64,000 nucleotides of DNA from positions 186,001-250,000 of the forward strand of contig CM022679.1 of the NCBI GenBank assembly GCA_012295275.1, read 5' to 3'. This document shows positions 34,002 through 45,800 of the stretch, one piece after another. The notes beneath the pieces are model-generated. The model had not been told where the DNA came from and searched no databases. It worked only from the letters and a program-made list of their open reading frames with translations. The position numbers and the translations under genes are program-made. Position 1 is the stretch's first letter, and each line of letters starts with the position of its first letter. Source of the DNA: Chrysomallon squamiferum. Its lineage: Eukaryota > Mollusca > Gastropoda > Neomphalida > Peltospiridae.

Positions 34002-37000
34002 ATGACGACAGACGTTGTTCCTTTGCAGCTAAATGGGATTATTGGATTTAATGGTAATAATGTTCATTTTTGAATTGTTTTCTGTTTCTATATATTTTGG
34101 TTAATTTTGACAATTTGATGGGTTAATATCCAAACAGTTGTAAGTTAAAAAAATTCAAGTTGCAAATGTATTGTTATATATTTATGAAAATAACGTTTCT
34201 GCAGTTTAGATTAAAACTTATACCAGTAAGTGAGTAACTTTTATATATATTAACACAAAGTACTAATTTTTGTTTATTTTATTATTATCATTAAAATACA
34301 TTTTGTTTTGTGATGTAAATGGTAGAACTTAACTATGGCGATAACTCATTGTGTATTCATATAATATTTACTGTGATTACTTTAAAGGAACTATTTTATG
34401 TTATGCTAAAAACTATTAATAAAAAAACTAACTAATAATACTAATAAAATAAAATAGTAAAAAAAATAGAAATAATAAAATTAAATAATTTTGATATTTT
34501 TACAAGCAGTAATGGTTTTCCTTAATTATTTTTAACAAAGGTAAGAAATAATAATTTTGAAATTTAACTTGAAAAAAATGTGGCAATATTTTCTACTAAA
34601 TTATATTTGTTAAAACTGACCATAATACCAAAACATTTTATTTATTAAAGGGGCAGTACCTTGTGGCCTCAAAGTTCATACAGATCGCCAGCACTTAGTG
34701 TATCCTCTTGGCTGTAACATTGTCATAGAAGACATCACCAAGGATGGAATGGGTGCACCGCAAATCCTGGCCGAACATACAAATGATGTAACCTGTCTTT
34801 GTATTTCTAATGTTGATGGAAGGTATTTGGCTTCTGGACAGGTCACTCACATGGGATTCAAGGTAAAACCTTTGTTGTTATAATTTCAATTTTTATTCTT
34901 AATTACCATCTTCTTTTTTTTTCATTTTATGTACAGTTATGTAGTACATGTTAAGTAATTATCTTTCTTTTCTATGTATGACATTTTTGCTTTGAAAATG
35001 TAGGAATAATTTTCTTTTGTTGACAGGCCACCATTATTATCTGGGACTATCATACCAAGAAGCCCATTCATAAAATGTCACTTCACAAAGTCAAAGTGGA
35101 AGCCCTGACATTTTCTAAGAATGATCGTTATTTGATTACTCTAGGAGGTCAGGATGATGGATCGTAAGTAATCTAAAACATATCATTTCATCATCAACAC
35201 TTCTTTTGTTATTATTTTTATTTTACTATAAATAGAATCTTCATCAGTATTATTACTATTGTTAAAAATGCTTAATGAAATAACATATATTCATTATACA
35301 AGAATCTTCAAATAATATTTGTATGTTCTGTTCATAATTTGGGAATGTAATTCTGTATTAGTACAATGTAATTTGGGATGTGTCTGTAGTGTGCTATTCT
35401 TTTCCAATTCTGAACACAATTTATTCACTATTTGTGTTAGTAGTTGTAATTTGGGATGTAGCTATATGAAATATTTGTGTTTGTAGGGTTGTAATTTGGG
35501 ATGTGGCTATATGAAATATTTGTGTTTGTAGGGTTGTATTTTGAGATGTGGCTATTATATGAAATATTTGTTTGTAGGGTTGTAATATGGAATGTGGATG
35601 TAATATGAAATATTTGTGTTTGTAGGGTTGTAATTTGGGATGTGGCTACAGGTGAGGCAATATGTGGCTCACCAGCACAACACAAGAGTTCAGGAAACAC
35701 ATACTGTGTTATCCCATCCAATGTCAGTGATGATGTGTTTGCTACTGGTGGAGAGTGAGTTTATCTATGTGTTCACAAATACTAAAACATCTTTTGCTAT
35801 TGTATACATCCAGTATGTTTATAAATGTTAAAAATATCTTTTACAAATAGCAGCATTTTAAACTAACTGATTACAAATATTTAAAATCTCTTTTGACCAT
35901 ACACACTTGAGAATACTTACTTTTTCAAAAGTTGTTTCATTCTAGTTAATATTATATCTTTATAAGTTACAGAAGTTATAAGTTCTCTCTTAATTTTTTT
36001 AAGTTCACTTTTTTTGGTTAGGTTTTAAAGTAGCTGAATTAAAAAGTAATATGAAAACTGAGCTGTATGAGAAATGAAGCATGTTAAATATGTTTACAGC
36101 AACACACTTCGAGTTTGGCAGATTGATCTAGAGAACAGAAAGATCCGACCCACTGATGTGACAATGGGTGGAATAAAGAGAATTATCACTTGTATGCAGG
36201 TAAGTCTACTACAGACATATTTCAAAGTCCATTCTTTTACCTGCAAAAGAAAAAAGATAGAAATGTATGATGCATTGAGTTAATTACATTTCAGATGTTT
36301 GAATGGTTAAATATTTTTGCCTTACAGATGGTTGATGAAGTTTCCCCAGCGTTTTTCTTCTGTGGGACAACAACAGGTGATGTCCTGGCTATCAACATGG
36401 ATTCTTATCGCCTCGCCTTCCTGGTCCCAGAGAAAGAGAAATTCAGTCTTGGCATCACAGCACTGACGTTTATCCGTGCAGACTGCTCTGTACAGAAGAA
36501 GGAAGGAAACAAACAAATGTTGCCTGTGTACGAGTTTCTCATTGGTGCTGGAGATGGCACACTTGGTCAGTACAACATTAAAGTGACCATCACTGGCAAC
36601 AAGATGAAGACTTCATTTACACACAGGTCAAACACAAAGTAAGTTTTGTACAACACATTTACACAGGTCAAACTCAAAAAAACTTTTGTTATTTGTTGTA
36701 AGTTCTGAACAATACATTTACGCACGTCAAACACAATCTTTTTAGTTGTATGTAAATACTGTACAACGCAAATACACACTGGTCAAACACAAAAGTAAAT
36801 TTTGTTATTTATTGTAAGTAATGTACAACTAGTTTTTACCCATGTATTTGCCATTATGTTTTCTTTCTCTCTTGACTATTTGTGATATTTTTACTGTTTC
36901 TTATTTTTCATTAAAGTAAATTTTGTTACTAATGAGTTGAAAATAGAAATTTAAAATATATTTTGTCTTATTTACTATTTACAGACCATGGAAGGACACG

Positions 37001-39971
37001 TCACTGCTGACAAAAACAAGTCCACTAACTTCCATTGCACTGAGAGGTGCAGGTCACCAGGTCTGTTTGTTTTTTTCTTTCTATTAAATTCCACCTGACA
37101 ACAAAGGCGGTTGATTTGTAGTTGAAACCAAATAATACTGAAAATTTATCAAATGGTTATTGATTGTGTTGTGCTTGTATGAACATACAATTATTATTAT
37201 CTCACTTTCAACTAATGAAAAAAACAAAGTATATTCAGAAGTTTTTAATTTTTTTATCAGTTCTTTGTTGGTCGTGCCAACTCTCAACTGTACAGATTCA
37301 ACTACTCAGAAATGGTCTGTGAACTGAAAAAAACTTGTCATTCCAAGAGAGTGAATGACGTTTTGTTTCCACAGTAAGTTTAACTTTTATAGCAGAATCT
37401 AATTGCATTCATTACTACATAATTGCAAATAGCCATAATAAAGCATCATTTACTTTTTGTATGACTATTTTTCACTCATTTATTTATATATCCGTGCTTT
37501 TATCTTACACAAAGACAGGAATTCATTGTGTGAACGTATTTACTTCTCTGTCTTCATCTGTTCATTTAGTTTATCATTACAGGTATACTTTAAGATGTAT
37601 ACATAGTCTTTTATAGATTATTTGACACACTTTAATAAGAAATGTATAAAACTATAGGGTATACAAAATATGTATAGTGTATTTTTTAAGAAATACAACT
37701 TTTATTAAGAAGTCTGCAATGGTATATCTGTGCATTCACTGATATTATTTGGATGTCAGTGTACTTATTTATGTATTCAGTGTGACTGTTTGTGTTTTAG
37801 TATGATTATCTGTGTTTCAGTGCAACCTCAGATCTCATTGTAACCTGTCAACATGAAGAGATTCGAATCTGGAATCTGCAGAATGGAAAAGAAATCCGTC
37901 GACATCGTGTAGCTAACATGACCTGTAACGCCATTGATCTTACCAAATGTGGTACAACTATTATTAGTGGTAAGATTTCACTTTCAAACTTGTAATAATA
38001 AATCATGTTTATCTTATTTTTTTAATTTACTGTGAAAAAATCCTGACACCTGAAATGTAAAATTTAAACTGGTGTCTATGATCTTGTGTAATAATGATGA
38101 CTGAAATGGGAAACAGTAGAGCAGTGAAGAGGACTGATATCATAAGATATCACATCATGTGTTAAGACTTAACCATATTTTAATATACAGTGATTTAATT
38201 ATTTTTTAATTTTTAAACATTAAATTCATTTTTTCAGCATGGGGAGATGGCAAGATTCGTGCCTATGGCTTTGACAACAAAGAGACAAATATGTATGAAA
38301 AGTTTACTATCAATGATGCACATCACAAAGGAGTGACAGCCATTGCCTGCACAGGAGATGGTCAGCGCATTGTGAGTGGAGGAGGTGAGGGACAAGTCCG
38401 GATCTGGAGAGTTAACAGGAACATTGACACTCGTGGAAAAACCTTTTACAGCTCAGAGCTGGTGGCCAACATGAAGGAACACAAGGGGACAGTGTCAGCC
38501 ATTAAGATTCACAGCAACGACAGAGAGTGTGCATCTGCCAGCACTGATGGAACTTGCATCATCTGGGATCTTGTGTATGTCTTACTTGTCTTACATTGCC
38601 ATTCAGATAGGCCATTATTCTGCACTCTTCCATCGTGCACATTTACCTGACATCAGCTCATGTCTCTCCATAAAACCTGCTCTCTTTATCAGTCTGACAT
38701 CATCCTACATGTCTATCAACCTGACATCCATCCTACGCAGTGCAATATGACATCATTACACCTGTCTATCTGTGTGATATCTTCCTGCATGTGTCAATCT
38801 GATGTCATCCTATGTCTATCAATCTGACATCATACTATATGTCTATCAATCTGACATCGTCCTCCACCTCTATCAGTCTGACATCATTCTATATCTCTAT
38901 CAGTCTGACATCATCCTCCACCTCTATCAGTCTGACGTCATCCTATATGTCTATCACTGACATCATCTTACATGTCTATCAATATGGCATCAATTTTACC
39001 TCTATCAATTCTGACATGATTCTATATGTCTGTCCATTTGATGTCAGGTGTGTCTCTGTATCTTCAGGCATATATCTGACATCCGTCAATACAAATACTC
39101 AGCCAATCTGCCATTTGCAACCTTGTCCATCTTTCCATCTGTCACAATACACTTTTTGTATTAATAGATTTCAACTGAATACACAGAACAATGTTTTTGA
39201 TATTTTGATGTTTTTTCAATGTACAAATTTTTGTTACAGGACACAGGTGAGAAATCAAGTGATGTTTGCCAACACACTGTTTTACTGTGTGTCATATGGG
39301 GGACCAAGCAGCTGTCACATTGTCACTAGTGGCACTGACCGCAAGATTGCCTACTGGGAGACGTATGATGGGTCTCTCATTCGTGAACTTGATGGAGCAG
39401 CGACTGGAGCTGTGTATTCACTTGACATGTCTCCTGATGGAAATTACTTTGTGACAGGTGGCGAGGAAAAACTTGTCAAGGTCAGTTTTAATCACTCATA
39501 ACAAAAGCCAATTATCGTAATGACTGCATTAAGCATAAGTTATCTTTAAAATGAACATCATAAATTATTACATAACTATCTTTAATAAATTATAGACCTC
39601 AGCATATATTTTGTTTGCATATGTACATTATTTCTTGTTCACAATTTGAAGAGTATTTCTACACAAATTTATTTTTATTTGTATTTTGTTTCTTTAAACA
39701 AACTGAAAAACTATTAAAATAAATTGTTATGTGTGTGTATTTTTGTAACTTGTGTAACTTTGTTTTTGGACAGGTATGGAAGTATAATGAAGGGGAAGTA
39801 ACTCATGTTGGAATTGGTCACAGTTCTACAATTGTGAAGGTACGTATCTGTCCACGTCAGCGATACATTGTCAGTGTGGGTACAGATGGCGCTATTCTTA
39901 TTTGGGAGTTTCCAGACATGTCTGGTGTTGGGGAACTCACACAAGCAATGGATAAACAGATTGACTTGTGA
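34002..39971 (+). CDS. CFAP52: Cilia- and flagella-associated protein 52 (WDR16)
   Basis: WD40 double-propeller protein bound inside axonemal doublet microtubules and needed for ciliary motility (established for the family). Twelve exons give 684 aa (human about 620): 34002-34053, 34651-34862, 35027-35163, 35626-35754, 36100-36199, 36328-36638, 36985-37060, 37261-37373, 37821-37969, 38238-38574, 39240-39480, 39774-39971. WD repeats are visible throughout, e.g. VVIWDVATGEAICGSPAQHK, NTLRVWQIDLENRKI, EEIRIWNLQNGKEI, GQVRIWRVNR and DGTCIIWDL. HTDRQHLVYPLGCNIVIED near the N-terminus and TSGTDRKIAYWE plus VWKYNEGEVTHVGIGHS near the C-terminus are the CFAP52 signature blocks. Exon 4's acceptor and exon 6's donor have been copied in tandem into adjoining introns. 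An X-box precedes the gene, and an AATAAA at 40219 is a candidate poly(A) signal. Confidence 0.96.
35436..35650 (+). repeat. Tandem copies of the CFAP52 exon 4 acceptor
   Basis: About 46-bp units. Each has TGTTTGTAG followed by a copy of the first 22 or so coding bases of exon 4 (GGTTGTAATTTGGGATGTGG) and a spacer with ATGAAATATT. Decoy acceptors lie near 35440, 35487, 35533 and 35578; the true one is at 35625. A more worn trace is near 35366. Confidence 0.85.
36613..36830 (+). repeat. Tandem copies of the CFAP52 exon 6 donor
   Basis: Four copies of a unit of about 55 bp containing ACACAGGTCAAACACAAA followed by a GTAAGT-like stretch and GTACAAC. The first is the real exon end and donor (36638/36639); the others near 36660, 36720 and 36780 are diverged intronic copies. 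Confidence 0.75.
38660..39060. repeat. About 26-bp minisatellite in CFAP52 intron 10
   Basis: Degenerate units built on TCTATCAGTCTGACATCATCC and CTACATGTCTATCAATCTGA, roughly 14 copies. Confidence 0.85.
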
Positions 39972-41054
39972 GTTAATGAACAATTCCTTACTACAAACGA
40001 AAAAGAAGACAAAATTTGTTTAGGAACACAGCATTACAAGTTTTGTTTAATACTTGATATAGATGTGAAGTATTGTGATATGTTTTATATTTTCTATGTA
40101 GTCATTTTTGACACTTCTCATAATGAACTATGTCACCATAACTCTTATTGTTTTCTTTCATTAAATTTATAAAAATATTATAGAACTTGTACATTGAATT
40201 TCAACACTTAGAAAATGAAATAAATATCTTCCACCTTTGTTTCTTTATGTTTATCTTCTTCGTTGAAGGTTAAAAATAACTATTCCAAGATCACACAATG
40301 TATTAGTCTCTTTTGTATTTTACTGTTTGATAAATTAAAAATAAATTAATTAAAACTTGATTATTTATTACAAACGACACAGATATGATCAATACAGATG
40401 AATGTTGTTTAATGGGATATTGAGAATGTAGAGATTTTTATCAATGATATAATTTTATTTATTGTTGTTAGTATAACAACATAATTTAAAATAGTAGAAC
40501 TAAGGAATTCAAAGCAGTTTATTAGATAATTACTAAACTATGTGAACTGTTATTAAGTACTTACAATTGTAACTATAACAACAATTATTTATTTATTTTC
40601 CTGCTTAAAATACATTTTTCTTAAGTTCTCCTTGAAATTTAATGAACAAAAATTCATTTAAGCTACACAACAACAGATTTTGATTTATCCAGTCTGATAA
40701 AAATAAACTAAAAAATAAATAAAACAATGAATTCTTTATTGACTTGTCTTTGACTTATATTTTCCAGCAATATATATTTGGGTTTGAATCGTCATGTGAT
40801 ATATATATTTTTAATTTATACTACATCATTTATTAATGTATGTGTCAGAAATAAAATATGAAAAATTTGTTCCTGTGTTTGTTTATTAACAATGTCAAAA
40901 TCACATCAGTCAATGAACATTTGAACTGATCTGTATAATATGCTGTTTTTAAATTCAAATGTTGCCTAAGTACATCAATATTTAACATGTTATAGTGGAA
41001 ACTGATACACAAATTAAATTGTAAGTTATTTAAAATATACACCTACAAACGAAA

Positions 41055-41090
<36 letters not shown>

Positions 41091-42581
41091 TAAATAAAAC
41101 TGTCGTCCATTAATTTCATATTACACAACACGACAGGCTACAGTAGAGGAAAAACGAAATAATTCACTAGCTTTTCATAAGATTAACGATAGCGATATCA
41201 CACTGCATACTAAAAGAGAAATGTCTGCAGACTTTTTTTTTGTGTTGGTTTGGAACAAACGGTCACACTGTTTTTAAAGTGAAATTCAAACGGTTTAAAC
41301 ATTTGTTCAACCACATATGTGTCATTTTGGTCAGAATATGTGTGTGTGTGTGTGTGTTCAAACACTACCTTTCGAAAAACGCTATGAATTTTTGTTCCAA
41401 CTCAACAGCCTACTTGTAGCAGACGATCAGATCACTTCCATCATCAAACAGAGGCTAGACCTGGAGAGTTCCGCCCCTCACTATACAGCACTCCGTTGCT
41501 GCAAAAGCTCCGGTATCTAACAAGCATTATGAAAAGGTTTTTTTTTTTTTTTAATTGTTGTTGTTTTTAGATTGGCCTCAGAAAAAATAAAACATATAAA
41601 TAAGCGTTTCAATTACCAAAGAAAATGATAATGATTATTTTATTGTATTTTATTTTCATCATTCACAAAAGTAAAAATGATGAGAAAAATTCCGCCAAGC
41701 TGACCTTGGCCTCCCTACTGGAACATGTTCACGAATGTCAGTGTACATAATGCATATGCCAGTCCTGAACAAAGTCATCAAACACACAAACTGCTGCTGA
41801 TGTATATTCAACTTTTGATACCGTCGGTTGTCGAACGCTAGATAGCGTTTGACATACTTTAAGATAATGGGTGGAATCAACTAAAGAAGAATAAGTATGT
41901 CAGACAACTTATTAATCGGAATGACGAAGTGATGATATATTTTTATTTAATCTTTGCGCTGATCACAATAAACAAAAGTAAGGGACATAGAGTACCAATG
42001 TTATGACATCCATGATGAACATATTTTAAATTTTACGTAAGTTGTATTTTAATATAAATTCTTTTTCATTTTAATGGTTTGTTGTTAATACGTTATATTT
42101 GTTTATAATTTTATATTCGCTACTCATGTTGCTTAAAATATTATTTCAACGAAAAGAAGAAGAAGAAAAAATCATATTACGTTATATATGAGAGATAACA
42201 ACATTTGACACAGAAATGACACCATCCTTGACAAAACGCATAAGCTGACACTGCAGTTGACAGTATACTTGGCAGAGCAGACAATACAATTGATATAGAA
42301 TTTTTAAGCACAGTATGTTGAAGTACAGAATTTATAATTTCATTATCATATAAAAATAATTTATTTTAATATTCTGCAGTAGATCTAACACTTCTGTAAC
42401 AGAAAGAACCTCTAACTAAATTCACTATACATTTTATATGTGAAATTTCTGACAGTATGTACTAAACTGATTTCATTAAGTGAACACTAATAATGTTTTT
42501 ATTTAAGTTTAGTCTGATGTGATAATACAACAAAAAACCCAACAAAAAGACAACATAAAAACCCAACAAAAAACCCTTGTT
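39972..42581. other. Spacer between CFAP52 and the BPTF-like gene
   Basis: CFAP52 3' UTR, then AT-rich sequence with (AAT)n at about 41056-41088. A GC-richer island at 41310-41880 holds a plus-strand open stretch (41350-41520) and a minus-strand one (41880-41659). Neither is recognised and neither has clear splice partners. Confidence 0.5.
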
Positions 42582-42783
42582 ATGACAGAATCTGAGAAAA
42601 CAGGTGAGATAATATATCATCCATTATTATTTCTATTGGTCACAAATAACAGTAACAACAACAGCTGTAATAATGTACATAAAGATGATAAATTCTGGAT
42701 TTAAATATTTAAAGTAAGCTTGAAATAACATTTCAAATGGAACAACATTTACATCTCTATAGTTATATACACAAATATATCAA

Positions 42784-42822
<39 letters not shown>

Positions 42823-45800
42823 CACACACACATACATACAGACCTACAATTGTACATACATGCAAACACAATTTCTAGAATGATAATAGCAGTTTGTACC
42901 TGTTGGAAATCATTGTTAAACATTCATTCAGTGTTTTACTGTTTATAATAATAATCTTCCAGAAAAAAAGAAGAAGTTATAAACAATATTTGAATATTTA
43001 GCATTTTTATGAAGTTTATTTTTCAACTTTCTAGTTGTTGAACTTCGTCCTAATTTGACAGAAGAGAGAAATCAGAATATCAGAGTTTTTCTTGACAGTG
43101 GACTTATGAAGATAATTCCTGGTAAAATCATAAAATAAATATAATTATTGACATTATCCTAATAGTTAAAAATAGCATTACAACTCAAACATTACAGATA
43201 TTTAAAACTTAATTTGTTGAATGTGTATAATGAATCTACTGACTTCTAGATTTTAGAGCACATAATTAAATTGTTTTGTTTATTCCATTAATGTGTTATT
43301 ATATATTTTTTTCACTTCAGAAGTTACAAATACTGAGAATGATGAAGTAAAAAGAGAATTTATCTGTGTTGTTAAAAAAGAGTGTGATGAAAATGAGGAC
43401 AGTGTTAATATGTCAACTAACTGGATTAAGAGAGAGCCAGTAGATATTATACCACAAACCTGTCCTTGGGTTAAAACGGAACCAGTAGAACCATCAAATG
43501 TTTACCTATCCACAGAGGTGGATGTTGGGAGGGTGGGGGAATTAGATCAGTTGGTGAAAAGAGAATCACTAGATTATGATGAGGACAATACAGAATTAAA
43601 CTAGTAAGTATGTTGTCTACTTGAGTTTTGTGTTTGTGTTTTTAGCATACTAGATCTTGTATTCAGAAGTTTGTGTGCTAGTTCTTGTGCCATCTGTTTG
43701 TGACTAGATGTTGTATTAATGTGTTCATGTACTAGTTCTTGAGAGTATGTATTTGTGTATTAGTTGTTGTGTCAGTGTGTTTGTGTACTAGATCTTGTGT
43801 CAGTGTTTTTGTGTACTAGTTCTTGTGCTCATGTGTTTGTGTACTACCTCTTGTGTTGATGTGTTTGTGTACTACCTCTTGTGTTCATCTGTTTGTGTAC
43901 TACCTCTTGTGTTTATGTGTTTGTATACTAGTTCTTGTGTTCATGTGTTTGTGTACTAGTTCTTGTGTCAGTGTGTTTGTGTACTAGTTCTTGTGTTCAT
44001 GTGTTAGTGTACTAGTTCTTGTGTTCATGTGTTAGTGTACTAGTTCTTGTGTCAGTGTGTTTGTGTACTAGTTCTTGTGTCCATGTGTTTGTGTCCCTGT
44101 TCTTGTGTTCATGTGTTTGTGTTCTAGTTGTTGTGTTCATGTGTTAGTGTACTAGCTCTTGTGTTCATGTGTTTGTGTACTAGCTCTTGTGTTCATGTGT
44201 TTGTGTACTAGATCTTGTGTTCATGTGTTTGTGTACTAGCTCTTGTGTTCATGTGTTTGTGTACTACCTCTTGTGTTCATGTGTTTGTGTACTACCTCGT
44301 GTTCATGTGTTTGTATACTAGTTCTTGTGTTCATGTGTTTGTGTACTAGTTCTTGTGTTCATGTGTTTGTGTACTAGTTCATGTGTTCATGTGTTTGTGT
44401 CCCTGTTCTTGTGTTCTAGTTGTTGTGTTCATGTGTTAGTGTACTAGCTCTTGTGTTCATGTGTTTGTGTACTAGCTCTTGTGTTCATGTGTTTGTGTAC
44501 TAGATCTTGTGTTCATGTGTTTGTGTACTACCTCATGTTCATGTGTTTGTATACTAGTTTTTGTGTTCATGTGTTTGTGTACTAGTTCTTGTGTTCATGT
44601 GTTTGTGTACTAGTTCATGTGTTCATGTGTTTGTGTACTAGTTCTTGTGTTCATGTGTTTGTGTACTAGTTTGTGTGTTCATGTGTTTGTGTACCAGTTC
44701 TTGTTTTCATGTATTTTGTACTAGATCATGTGTTTGTGTCCAAACAGTCAGAGGGTGAATGAGAAAACTACATTTAGAAACAATCAAATATTGAACTGAA
44801 TTAGCTACTTGAATTTAGTTTTTCTGTTGCACAGAGGTTGTGGATGAGTGAGTGAGTGTGTGTGTGTTTTGTGTGTGTGTTTTGTGTGCATGTGTGTGTT
44901 TTGTATGCATGTATATATACATTTTCTCTCTCAGTGACTGGCAGAAATAATTGAATGGTGTTTATTATTCATGTCACAGTTTAATGTTATTTACCAGTGT
45001 TACAATATATGAATTATTTATGTTACATATATAGTTTTAATTTTAGTGAAAAACAAGAAGAAGAAGAAGTTATTGAATCAAACTGTCTAAAAGATCGGAT
45101 TTACCTCCCTTATAATATTCCTCTCTTGAAACCAGAAGGACACTTTAACTCTGAAGTTGTTGTCGCCAATGTTTCTGCTGATATCACACACTGTAAATCA
45201 AAGTTTGCTGTGTTGTCTCTAGCTGATGGGAAACAAGTGACTGTCCCTCTGTCCTTGTTTGAAAACCAACCAAGTGAGACTAAGTTTGTTGTCAAATAAT
45301 TCTTGTGCGGAAGCCATATTATCAAGAAAAATTGTAACATTCATACTACTTGTGTCATTGACATATTTTTCATTCAAAGTTATAAACTAAAGTTCACTGA
45401 AATATAAAGGTTAAAAAAAAAAAAAAAAAATTATATGAGTTTTTCGCTGAAATATTTGAAATGTCTCTCTTAGATCATTCCTTAATTTTCTGATGATCTG
45501 TTGATATTCAGTTTTCATTTTATAATAAAATAATGTATTACTGAACATTTTTAATGGTAATACATAAACAAATATTAAAAAATTAAATAAGCTGTGATTA
45601 GTTGAAGGATGAAATTAACAAATATTTAATTTCTTAGAGCACTTACATTATTACATATATTTTCCAAAAAATGTATAAATCTATTAAAAAAAACCTGAAT
45701 GAATGAAATAACATTTAACTTCAGTATTATTATTGCTCATGTAAAACGTTCATTATTTATTTTATAACTGTATGTTAGTTTTTTCAAATGTAATAACATT

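Noticed and set aside
38529-39240. Long plus-strand frame of MSINLT-type repeats in CFAP52 intron 10
   Set aside because: Translation of a 26-bp minisatellite; only the part after 39240 is exon.
45274-45299. Reading exon 4 of the BPTF-like gene through to a stop at 45299 as the end of the protein
   Set aside because: A GTGAGA donor at 45274 in phase 1 joins the next exon cleanly and leads to the PHD and bromodomain exons.
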